DNA from: an uncultured Succiniclasticum sp.
GTDB lineage: Bacteria; Bacillota; Negativicutes; Acidaminococcales; Acidaminococcaceae
Assembly: GCA_900544275.1 (NCBI GenBank)
Contig: UQUU01000003.1
Location: 203,467-267,466 of the forward strand
Direction: 5' to 3'
Length of the DNA: 64,000 nucleotides
Positions 25,101-32,192 of the stretch are shown piece by piece. Made by a program: the position numbers and the translations under genes. Within the stretch, counting starts at the first letter, position 1. Each line of letters starts with the position of its first letter. Below the pieces are notes generated by a model that did not search any database, had not been told where the DNA came from, and saw nothing but the letters and a program-made list of their open reading frames with translations.

Positions 25101-25478
25101 TTGAATTTCGAAGTGTTTTTGTTTTTATTGTTTATGTCCTTTGTTTCATTTGCCGTAGGCCTCATCGTATGGGTTGCGATTGCCCGCATTTTTGGCCGGG
25201 GCACGCCGACGGCCAAGCTGTTGTCGTATGTTTTGATCCCGATCCTGGTTCTGGCGTATAACTTTTTGATCATTGTTTCGGGTCCTTGGCGTTATGCAGT
25301 CGGTTCCCTTCCTTTGGTTGTGATCGTCGGCTATCTTCTTTATTATCGTTTCGGCAACCACGGGAGCTATATTGAGCCGCAGGCGCCGCCCCCCTCCGAT
25401 TTTAAACGGCGGGAAAGCGCCAAGTCCAGAAAAATTCATGCGGCGCGGGAAAAACGGGAAGCGCTTCGAAAAAAATAA
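25101..25478 (+). CDS. Small membrane protein of unknown function
   Basis: About 125 residues with three predicted membrane helices and a basic cytoplasmic tail rich in Lys/Arg. No ATG is available; TTG 25101 with GGGGGA at good spacing is the likely start. Family not recognised. It follows the preceding unknown gene by about 100 bp. Confidence 0.55.
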   Translation: MNFEVFLFLLFMSFVSFAVGLIVWVAIARIFGRGTPTAKLLSYVLIPILVLAYNFLIIVSGPWRYAVGSLPLVVIVGYLLYYRFGNHGSYIEPQAPPPSDFKRRESAKSRKIHAAREKREALRKK

Positions 25479-25669
25479 AGTAAAGCGGCAGGAGTTTTTC
25501 CACAAAGAAAGAAATAATAACATTAGGCATTAGGAAGTATTATCAATAAATATAAAGCTTAAAAAGATGTACGTATTCAGGTAAAGTGGATGGATTTATT
25601 GATAGTAGTGCCTGGCAAAGAGACAAGTCGATTATTGTGGATTGAGTGTTCTTGTGGGAGGTGTGTCGT

Positions 25670-26113
25670 ATGTTTAAGAAAATTGTAGTTCCCGTTGATG
25701 GTTCGGAAAGCGCATGGAGAGCTTTGGAACAGGCTGTTGCTCTGGGCAAGGCTTTTGCCGGCGAACTGGTCGTGGTTACAGTGATCCAGCCTTATAATAA
25801 TGCGGCCCTGTTAGCGGTACCTCTGGATCACAATATTATCAGCCAGAGCAATGCGGATTTGGAGCAGGTCGGCAACGAAGTGTTGCACCGGGCCGAAGAA
25901 AAGATAACTGAGATCGGATTTGACGGCAAGGTTTCCTATCATATGGAAGTGGGTCATCCGTCTGAACGCATTCTGGCCGTAAGCAAGTCTAAAGATGCCG
26001 ATGCGATCGTTTTGGGCAGCCGGGGACTTTCCGGTATTGCCGAATTCTTCCTGGGCAGCGTCAGCTCGAAAATTTCTCAGTATGCTGATGTGCCGGTATT
26101 GATTGTAAAATAA
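25670..26113 (+). CDS. Universal stress protein (UspA family)
   Basis: 147 residues. Typical Usp layout: KIVVPVDGSE at the N-terminus and the nucleotide-binding motif G-(2)-G-(9)-GS-S (GSRGLSGIAEFFLGSVS) with C-terminal VPVLIVK. Probably binds ATP. ATG 25670 follows GGGAGG, so an upstream GTG at 25646 is not used. It is 13 bp before a second, divergent Usp gene. Confidence 0.93.
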   Translation: MFKKIVVPVDGSESAWRALEQAVALGKAFAGELVVVTVIQPYNNAALLAVPLDHNIISQSNADLEQVGNEVLHRAEEKITEIGFDGKVSYHMEVGHPSERILAVSKSKDADAIVLGSRGLSGIAEFFLGSVSSKISQYADVPVLIVK

Positions 26114-26126
26114 ACGGGTAAAACCT

Positions 26127-26579
26127 ATGCTGAAACATATTCTGGTCCCTGTCGACGGCACAGACTATTCTTGGCGGGCTTTGGACTATGCGGCTGATTT
26201 GGCGGCTCTTTCCGGGGGTGAATTGTTTATCGTCACGATCGTTCGGGAAGGCGGCAACCCAATCGGCAGCGCACCTCTTCGCAGTGAGGAAGAGGTGGAG
26301 GAGGACAGCAGCGAGGAAACGGCTGTAATGCAAATCGGCAATGAGGTGCTGGATGTAGCCGGCACTATTATGATGGCCCATCCAAATATACACTGCCGTT
26401 ATCTGATGATCAACGGCGATCACATTTCCTCCCTGGTTTTAGAAGCACAGTTTGACTGGGAATGTGATACGATCGTGATCGGCAGCCGGGGACTGAGCCG
26501 TTTTAAAAGCTTTTGGCAAGACAGTGTGAGCAGTAATGTGGTAAGATTGGCACAGGTACCGGTTATCGTTGTAAAATAA
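26127..26579 (+). CDS. Universal stress protein (UspA family), second copy
   Basis: 150 residues. KHILVPVDGTD at the N-terminus and GSRGLSRFKSFWQDSVSS replacing the usual ATP loop: the second glycine and the glycine before S-S are changed (F, D). It may therefore not bind ATP in the usual way. An acidic insert (EEEVEEDSSEE) lies in the middle. Pairs with the Usp just upstream. Confidence 0.88.
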   Translation: MLKHILVPVDGTDYSWRALDYAADLAALSGGELFIVTIVREGGNPIGSAPLRSEEEVEEDSSEETAVMQIGNEVLDVAGTIMMAHPNIHCRYLMINGDHISSLVLEAQFDWECDTIVIGSRGLSRFKSFWQDSVSSNVVRLAQVPVIVVK

Positions 26580-26590
26580 GTAAAAAATAA

Positions 26591-26646
26591 AGACCAGGAA
26601 CTTTTTTTGCAGTTGTTTCTGCAACAATTGTTCTCTGGTCTTTTTA
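26591..26646 (+). terminator. Terminator of the Usp pair
   Basis: AGACCAGGAAC/GTTCTCTGGTCT stem with one bulge, followed by TTTTTAT. Confidence 0.7.
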
Positions 26647-26737
26647 TCTTGGACTGATCCGTTATGTTCCGTGTACGAACCTGTTTAATCTTATTATTGT
26701 GGGTTGTTCTGTATTCGCGCCTCCAGCAGAAAAAGGG

Positions 26738-27688
26738 CTAAAACATATGTTTCTTCCAAAGCCAGAAACCGGCCAGAAGACTGACGGTCGTTGCCATAAA
26801 TAAAACAATAAAGAACCCGGAAGAAACTTCCGCGAAAGGCACCGGCACATTCATCCCCCAAAGGCCGGAAATCAGTGTAGGGATTGCCAGCACAATAGTA
26901 ATGGAGGCCAGAAAACGCATGACCAGGTTCAGATTATTGCTGATAATAGTGGCAAATACCTCCATCATGCTGTTTAAAATGTGGCCGTACATTTCCACCA
27001 TTTCAATAGCCTGTTTATATTCAACAATAACATCTTCCAGTAAATCCTCGTCTTCCTCGTATAACCGGACCAGTTTTTGGCTTTGCGCTGTCGTTCGCAG
27101 CCGCAGCAATTTTTCTGTTACCATATAATTGCTGCGCAAGGAGGTGGTAAAATAAGTCAGGGATTTCTGGAGATCCAACATGCTGAATAGCTTGGAGTTT
27201 TCCATGGCCTGACGGAGATGTTGTTCCAAATCATCGGTCCGCCGGATGATATTGCGAATATATTTCAAATATAATGTGGCGGATTTATATAAGATCTGGA
27301 ACAGGAAACGCGTTTTTTTGTAGGTACAAAAATTGCGGAAAGTATGGGCGTTGAAATCTGCGGTAACGGCGTTGCTTTCCAGGCAGACCGTTACGATTAC
27401 TTCGGGCGTAATGATAATGCCCAGAGGCATCGTATCATAATCCTTATTGCTGCGCAGAAAAGGAATGTCGATGACGACCAGGAGTTGATCCTCATCCAAT
27501 TCAGTACGGGATTTTTCTTCTTTATCTAAAGGCGCGGTCAGATATTCTTTATAAATATGTGTCGCTTCGGCAATTTGGTCCAGTTCTTCTTCAGTTGGCG
27601 CAATTACGTCGATCCAACATCCTTTTTCTAACTGCCCGATATCGTACTCATCAAGCCCGGTACCGGTACTCATCATGACTTTGTACAT
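26738..27688 (-). CDS. corA: CorA family divalent metal (Mg2+) transporter
   Basis: 316 residues. A long soluble N-terminal domain with helices (about 1-250) is followed by two membrane helices at the C-terminus with the GMN selectivity motif (GLWGMNVPVPF) between them. Pentameric Mg2+ channel in this family; Co2+/Ni2+ may also pass. The ATG at 27688 is preceded by AAAGGAGGTGATC, a full match to the anti-Shine-Dalgarno sequence. Leader of about 130 nt from a TATAAT on the minus strand near 27823-27830. Confidence 0.92.
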   Translation of the reverse strand: MYKVMMSTGTGLDEYDIGQLEKGCWIDVIAPTEEELDQIAEATHIYKEYLTAPLDKEEKSRTELDEDQLLVVIDIPFLRSNKDYDTMPLGIIITPEVIVTVCLESNAVTADFNAHTFRNFCTYKKTRFLFQILYKSATLYLKYIRNIIRRTDDLEQHLRQAMENSKLFSMLDLQKSLTYFTTSLRSNYMVTEKLLRLRTTAQSQKLVRLYEEDEDLLEDVIVEYKQAIEMVEMYGHILNSMMEVFATIISNNLNLVMRFLASITIVLAIPTLISGLWGMNVPVPFAEVSSGFFIVLFMATTVSLLAGFWLWKKHMF

Positions 27689-27870
27689 GGGGATCACCTC
27701 CTTTCCTTTTTGTAGTAATGCTGCAGCAGGGATTTTATAAAATAGTTACTTAATGAAGAGGCGTTGCCGCAGACACCGTAAAACACGGTAAACAGAAGCA
27801 ACACACCCCCTTATAACGAATTCATTATATACGATAAAAGAAAAAATTACCACCCCCGACAAAGTCCATG

Positions 27871-27877
27871 TTATAAT
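27871..27877 (+). promoter_or_regulatory. Extended -10 promoter for sdaAB-sdaAA
   Basis: TGTTATAAT spanning 27869-27877, about 30 bp before sdaAB; no clear -35. Confidence 0.5.
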
Positions 27878-27906
27878 TATTTTGTTTTGATAAACAGGGA
27901 GGCAAT

Positions 27907-28572
27907 ATGAATATTTTAGATATTATCGGACCCGTAATGATCGGGCCCAGCAGCTCCCATACAGCGGGAGCCTGCCGTCTTGCTTTGCTGGCGGCGGGGA
28001 TTTTGGGCTCTTTGCCGCAGCAGGCGGAAATCGTGCTTCATGGCTCTTTTGCCCGCACATACAAGGGGCACGGCACGGACCGGGCTTTAGCGGCAGGACT
28101 GATGGGCTGGGGACCGGATGACCCCCGTATTCCGAACGCGCTGGAAACCATGCACGAGCAAGGCCTGCAGTTTCACTTCCGCGCCGGAGATCTGGGCAGT
28201 TCGGTACATCCGAATACGGTAGCTTTTCGTATGCAGGACGCACAAGAGCATGTTTGCGAAGTCGTTGGTTCCTCTATTGGCGGCGGGCAGGTCAGGATCA
28301 CATCGGTAGATGGTTTCCCGGTGGAATTGACCGGCGTACTGCCCGCGTTGTTGATACCCCATCGGGATGAACCGGGAGTCATCGCCATGGTCAGCTCCAT
28401 TTTGGCTGTGAAAGGGATTAACATTGCGTCCATGCGGGTCTTTCGGGAAGGCAAAGGGGGAATCGCCTCCATGGTGATTGAGTGCGATCAGCCGGTGGCG
28501 GAAAACGTGCTGCGCCAGTTAGAAAAATTGGATCCGGTACAAGCGGTTCGCTTTGTAGACCGTGTGGCTTGA
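27907..28572 (+). CDS. sdaAB: L-serine dehydratase, beta subunit
   Basis: 221 residues. Begins with the family motif DIIGPVMIGPSSSHTAGA, followed by a small alpha/beta domain and a C-terminal ACT domain (GVIAMVSSILAVKGINIASM). With the alpha subunit encoded 13 bp downstream it forms the [4Fe-4S] serine dehydratase that converts serine to pyruvate and ammonia, feeding PFOR. The oxygen-labile cluster fits an anaerobe. Confidence 0.95.
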   Translation: MNILDIIGPVMIGPSSSHTAGACRLALLAAGILGSLPQQAEIVLHGSFARTYKGHGTDRALAAGLMGWGPDDPRIPNALETMHEQGLQFHFRAGDLGSSVHPNTVAFRMQDAQEHVCEVVGSSIGGGQVRITSVDGFPVELTGVLPALLIPHRDEPGVIAMVSSILAVKGINIASMRVFREGKGGIASMVIECDQPVAENVLRQLEKLDPVQAVRFVDRVA

Positions 28573-28585
28573 AAAGAGGTAGCTT

Positions 28586-29488
28586 ATGAAATTAGATAAA
28601 CTTTCCTGGTCTGATTTAGTCCGGGAAGCGCAGGAAAAACAGTTGTCTCTGGCAGACTATTTGCTGGAACGCAGTGCGGCGCAGGCAGAATTGGAGCCTG
28701 CGCAACTGCTGGAAGAAATGGCTGCTCGCTTGAAGGTGATGGAGGACGCCGTTGCTTTTGGTTTAACGGGGGTTCGTTCGAACAGCGGCCTGACCGGCGG
28801 TTCGGCGAAAAAAATGGCAGCGTATGAAAACGCGCAAAAGGAACAAAAATCCTCCGGATTATTGGGACCGGTAGCCGGTTCAGCGGTAATCTATGCCTTA
28901 GCTGCGGCGGAAGCTAATGGGGCTATGGGTCGTATCGTAGCGGCGCCTACCGCCGGGGCCAGCGGCATATTACCCGGTATTCTCCTGGCCTTGCGGGAGC
29001 ATTGTCAGGTGGAGGATGCTGTTTTGCTGGAAGGTTTGCTCGTTGCCGGTACGATCGGCGAAGTAATCGCGAATCGGGCCATGCTGTCCGGCGCAACGGG
29101 AGGCTGTCAGGCTGAATGCGGCAGCGGCGCTGCGATGGCAGCCGGTGCTGCCGTGCATATCCTGGGGGGCAGCGGCGCACAGATTGACACTGCGATTGCC
29201 ATTGTCTTTAAAAACATGCTGGGTCTGGTTTGTGACCCGGTGGCCGGTTTGGTGGAAGTGCCCTGTATCAAACGTAATGCCGGCAGTGTCGTACAATGCC
29301 TGTTGGCGGCGGAGATGGCATTGGCCGGTATTGAAAGCTTTATTCCGGCTGATGAAGCAATCGATGCCATGGGACAGGTAGGGCGCTCTCTGCCCCATGG
29401 CTTAAGGGAGACCGCTGAAGGCGGTATGGCATTGACACCAACCGCTCTTGCCTGGGCGAAAACATACTTTGAAGGTATGAAAAAGTGA
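28586..29488 (+). CDS. sdaAA: L-serine dehydratase, alpha subunit (iron-sulfur)
   Basis: 300 residues. Shows the family blocks SGLTGGSAKKM, PTAGASGILPG, GATGGCQAECG with two of the cluster cysteines, and CDPVAGLVEVPCIKRN with the others. Catalytic subunit of the heterodimer. Spacing to sdaAB implies one mRNA. Confidence 0.96.
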   Translation: MKLDKLSWSDLVREAQEKQLSLADYLLERSAAQAELEPAQLLEEMAARLKVMEDAVAFGLTGVRSNSGLTGGSAKKMAAYENAQKEQKSSGLLGPVAGSAVIYALAAAEANGAMGRIVAAPTAGASGILPGILLALREHCQVEDAVLLEGLLVAGTIGEVIANRAMLSGATGGCQAECGSGAAMAAGAAVHILGGSGAQIDTAIAIVFKNMLGLVCDPVAGLVEVPCIKRNAGSVVQCLLAAEMALAGIESFIPADEAIDAMGQVGRSLPHGLRETAEGGMALTPTALAWAKTYFEGMKK

Positions 29489-29495
29489 TTCATGG

Positions 29496-29524
29496 TTGAC
29501 AGGCACTATTGCCTGTGTTATAAT
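29496..29524 (+). promoter_or_regulatory. Consensus promoter of the His-Gln-Lys tRNA operon
   Basis: TTGACA (29496-29501), 17-bp spacer, TATAAT (29519-29524). The spacer is almost filled by a perfect 7-4-7 inverted repeat, ACAGGCA/TGCCTGT (29499-29516). Confidence 0.85.
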
Positions 29525-29553
29525 AACTTTCGTCATTAAGCAGCGCTTGATAC

Positions 29554-29630
29554 GGTGGGTGTGGTGAAGCGGTTAACACGGCGGATTGTGGCTCCGTTAT
29601 TCGCAGGTTCGATTCCTGTTACCCACCCCA
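29554..29630 (+). tRNA. tRNA-His (GTG anticodon)
   Basis: Acceptor GTGGGTG/TACCCAC with extra G(-1) opposite C73, anticodon loop TTGTGGC, T-loop GGTTCGATTCC, encoded CCA. Confidence 0.95.
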
Positions 29631-29647
29631 AATTTTTATCGACAACT

Positions 29648-29723
29648 TGGGGTGTAGCCAAGTCGGTAAGGCACAGGACTTTGACTCCTGTATGCGTAGG
29701 TTCGAGCCCTGCCACCCCAGCCA
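29648..29723 (+). tRNA. tRNA-Gln (TTG anticodon)
   Basis: Acceptor TGGGGTG/CACCCCA, anticodon loop CTTTGAC giving TTG, T-arm GGTTCGAGCC, encoded CCA. It covers CAA, complementing the CTG isoacceptor at 14.6 kb. Confidence 0.95.
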
Positions 29724-29732
29724 ATTTTATAG

Positions 29733-29808
29733 GGTCCATTAGCTCAGTAGGTAGAGCACCTGACTTTTAATCAGGGTGTCCCGCGTTCGAGTCGCGGATG
29801 GATCACCA
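29733..29808 (+). tRNA. tRNA-Lys (TTT anticodon)
   Basis: Acceptor GGTCCAT/ATGGATC, D-arm AGCTCAGTAGGTAGAGC, anticodon loop CTTTTAA, T-arm GTTCGAGTC, encoded CCA. Confidence 0.96.
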
Positions 29809-29815
29809 GGACTTT

Positions 29816-29846
29816 AAACTTCCGTTATTTAACGGAAGTTTTTTTG
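29816..29846 (+). terminator. Terminator of the His-Gln-Lys tRNA operon
   Basis: AAACTTCCGTT/AACGGAAGTTT 11-bp stem with ATTT loop and a T-run. Confidence 0.9.
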
Positions 29847-29857
29847 TCTTCCTAACA

Positions 29858-29886
29858 TTGACAGGGGGACGGTATTCTTTTACAAT
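29858..29886 (+). promoter_or_regulatory. tRNA-Leu promoter
   Basis: TTGACA (29858-29863), 17-bp spacer, TACAAT (29881-29886), 19 bp before the tRNA. Confidence 0.8.
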
Positions 29887-29905
29887 AATTATCAGTAACG
29901 AAGAA

Positions 29906-29989
29906 GCGGGTGTGGCGGAATTGGCAGACGCACCAGACTTAGGATCTGGCGGTTTATCCGTGCAGGTTCAAATCCTGTCACCCGCACCA
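29906..29989 (+). tRNA. tRNA-Leu (TAG anticodon)
   Basis: Class II tRNA of 84 nt with variable arm; acceptor GCGGGTG/CACCCGC, anticodon stem CCAGA/TCTGG around CTTAGGA, T-arm GGTTCAAATCC, encoded CCA. Confidence 0.95.
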
Positions 29990-29997
29990 GTCAATTT

Positions 29998-30028
29998 AGC
30001 CGGAACCGCAAGGGAACCGGCTTTTTTT
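29998..30028 (+). terminator. Terminator of tRNA-Leu
   Basis: AGCCGG/CCGGCT stem followed by seven T. Confidence 0.85.
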
Positions 30029-30059
30029 GTAAATGTTGCCGTAAAGGAAGGTGAAAATT

Positions 30060-31238
30060 TTGAAGGTCGGTGGAATACCTGTTGCCATAAAAGTGAATCC
30101 GTTGCTTTCTTTGTTGGCCGCTCTTTTTATCAGCCTAGTTGCCGGTTGGTTATTATCTTTGGGAGAACCGGGGAAATTCCTTGCCGAAGAAGTGCTTTTT
30201 CCCCTCGGCCTGTTTTATTTAAAACTTCTGTTTCTGTTTTCCATTCCCCTGCTGAGCGGGGCCCTTATCCGCAGAGGGGAAGACCTCAGTAAAGAATGGA
30301 GATGTTGCAGGTTTTCCGGCCGATTGCATATGTTTTGGGGGGCGTCAGTGTTGGGAGCTGTTTTACTGGGGGTTTTGAGCGGGGGCTGTTTTTCTTTTGC
30401 AGAGCCGCTGTTTACGTTGAAGACGCAGTATTTGGCGGACTTTGTCCTGTTGCGTAAATTTTTACCTGCCATTGTCATTTTAAGTTTCTTATTTGGTGTG
30501 TCACCGGCCGGCATGAGGGAAGAAGAAAAAACATTCGCTCCGGTTACGGCATCTTTGTTTCAAGCTTTGAAACGGACCGGCAGATCATTATTAAAATTGA
30601 TGCCGGTGGGGGTAATTCTCCTCCTTGCGCCGTGGATTTCTTTTACAGGTTATGCCGTTATCGGGCTTGGTCTGAAATTGCTGCTGATACTGGTTACCGT
30701 CTGCGTGGTCTATAGTTTTCTGTTTTATGGCTATAGCCTGCGGCGTTGCGGTAAAAACTGCCCCGCCCATTTCTGGTCATTTTTTAAGTCGGTGGCCTTA
30801 GCAGGAGTTGCGGGATTCAGCCTGGCAAACTGCACTAATTCCGCGATTTCTAATTTACAGAGACTGGGGATCGACATGGTGGGGAAGCGGGATTTATTCA
30901 CAAGCGGAATGCATTGGGGCGCTGCCGGTACGGCATTGTATTGTGGCTTGACCGGTTTGGCCGTGCTGCAGTACAGTGGAGTGGGGCTGTCATGGGAACA
31001 CATTGCCGCGGTATCCTTCTTCAGTGTACTGTTCTCTGTGGGGGCTGCCGATTTTACCGGCGGCGGGCTCTATCGGCTGCTGTTTTTAGTATTGCTTCTG
31101 GATGTGCCGCTTTCCGGTTTATTTCCTGTGTTGGCGGTGGAATGCTTTTTGGATGGGGTCCGCAGGGGTGTAAACGTGTTGGGCGCCGGAACCGGCATCT
31201 ATCTGGCGGATAAGCTGCGTTGGGATAAGAAAAAATAA
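30060..31238 (+). CDS. Divergent dicarboxylate/amino acid:cation symporter (DAACS/SDF-like)
   Basis: 392 residues, about 8-10 hydrophobic helices. It is alignable by motif to the sodium:dicarboxylate symporter family but degenerate at each hallmark: the serine-rich SSSSAATLP motif is LANCTNSAISNLQ, NMDGTALY is HWGAAGTALY (Asp lost), and the final NVxGD is NVLGAGTG (Asp lost). Substrate and ion coupling are therefore doubtful. The likely start is TTG 30060, eight bases after GGAAGG; an in-frame GTG at 30051 overlaps that site. Confidence 0.65.
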   Translation: MKVGGIPVAIKVNPLLSLLAALFISLVAGWLLSLGEPGKFLAEEVLFPLGLFYLKLLFLFSIPLLSGALIRRGEDLSKEWRCCRFSGRLHMFWGASVLGAVLLGVLSGGCFSFAEPLFTLKTQYLADFVLLRKFLPAIVILSFLFGVSPAGMREEEKTFAPVTASLFQALKRTGRSLLKLMPVGVILLLAPWISFTGYAVIGLGLKLLLILVTVCVVYSFLFYGYSLRRCGKNCPAHFWSFFKSVALAGVAGFSLANCTNSAISNLQRLGIDMVGKRDLFTSGMHWGAAGTALYCGLTGLAVLQYSGVGLSWEHIAAVSFFSVLFSVGAADFTGGGLYRLLFLVLLLDVPLSGLFPVLAVECFLDGVRRGVNVLGAGTGIYLADKLRWDKKK

Positions 31239-31250
31239 TAAAAATAAAAT

Positions 31251-31277
31251 CAGCATCTGATGAAAAGTCAGATGCTG
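31251..31277. terminator. Bidirectional terminator
   Basis: CAGCATCTGA/TCAGATGCTG 10-bp stem, T-rich downstream on the minus strand. Between convergent genes. Confidence 0.7.
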
Positions 31278-31338
31278 AAACATTTTCGGGGTATGGGCGT
31301 GCTTTTCGTACGCGATAGGGGTATGCTGCTTGTTGTTC

Positions 31339-31851
31339 TTATTTATCCGAAACAGATTCTTTGACTAATTCCCTGCCCTTCAATTTGTAATAAAAATCTT
31401 TCCGGGAATCCCAGAAATGAACGTTTAAGGTTCCGCCTGCTGCTAATAGATCGGCCAAAGCATCGCTGTGGATCAAATTACAGTGAATGCACAGGTCGAT
31501 GAGGCCATCTAAATTTGTTACGGCGGCGTCCGTTGCGGAAGCGATTCGATCAATATTGCTTTCTTCCCCGCTCCGGGCCGTATAGTCCAACAAGACGATT
31601 TGGCCGGCGGCGTATTTTTCTATATCCCGGAGCAGCCGCTCCAAAGCGCCGCTTTCCCGCTCGTAAAAGCGGGAGGTTTTTCGCAGCGCCAGTTTCAGGT
31701 CTTCGCCGGGGATCGATTCCAGCCGCAGCGATCGTCCGCCGGTAAGATTGGGAAAAATCAAAACTGTGGCCCTGTCATTTTTTGTGATTTGCGCTTCACT
31801 ATGCAGCAGGTTGCCAATTTTGCGGGACAAAATTTCTAATACAGTATCCAT
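31339..31851 (-). CDS. Protein of unknown function
   Basis: 170 residues, soluble and mixed alpha/beta by eye, with no signal peptide. A phrase such as HFWDSRKDFYYKLKGREL at the C-terminus and several hydrophobic strands (ATVLIFPNL, QIVLLDYTA) are the only notable marks. I do not recognise the family. It is divergent from the MocR regulator and might be its target, but nothing shows this. Confidence 0.6.
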   Translation of the reverse strand: MDTVLEILSRKIGNLLHSEAQITKNDRATVLIFPNLTGGRSLRLESIPGEDLKLALRKTSRFYERESGALERLLRDIEKYAAGQIVLLDYTARSGEESNIDRIASATDAAVTNLDGLIDLCIHCNLIHSDALADLLAAGGTLNVHFWDSRKDFYYKLKGRELVKESVSDK

Positions 31852-32112
31852 AACAGCACCTTCTTAAAAAATGATTGTGCAATCCGGTGACAAGAACACA
31901 GCGTGTGTCACTATTTTTCTCTACCATAGTATAAGTATAGCACAGGTTCTGCTTTTTATAGAGAGCAACATTGTCTTTTAGAGGGCAGTCTTGCTTTCAG
32001 ATCCTTATTCTTTTACATTTTTATCCTGCTATGGTATCATAGTTTTGTTCTTATATCATTTTCACATAAGACCAGTCCTTGCGGATCGGTCATAAATTTC
32101 TTTCCAGGTAAT

Positions 32113-32130
32113 TTCTATATAATTATAGAA
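32113..32130. promoter_or_regulatory. Operator-like inverted repeat upstream of mocR
   Basis: TTCTATA-TAAT-TATAGAA, a perfect 7-4-7 palindrome in the divergent region upstream of the MocR gene. Confidence 0.45.
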
Positions 32131-32147
32131 TATAGAGCCTGATTGGC

Positions 32148-32173
32148 ACTATAATTTACCATACTGTAATTTA
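32148..32173 (+). promoter_or_regulatory. Direct repeats over the mocR promoter
   Basis: ACTATAATTTA (32148-32158) and ACTGTAATTTA (32163-32173), start-to-start 15 bp; the first includes the probable -10 TATAAT (32150-32155). MocR-type regulators commonly bind direct repeats, so autorepression is plausible. Confidence 0.5.
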
Positions 32174-32192
32174 GAGGGAGCGGGAAGAGCGT

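Noticed and set aside
27689..27906. M-box (Mg2+) riboswitch in the corA leader
   Set aside because: The leader is only about 130 nt and I could not find the conserved M-box blocks; only a small ACCGT/ACGGT hairpin is visible.
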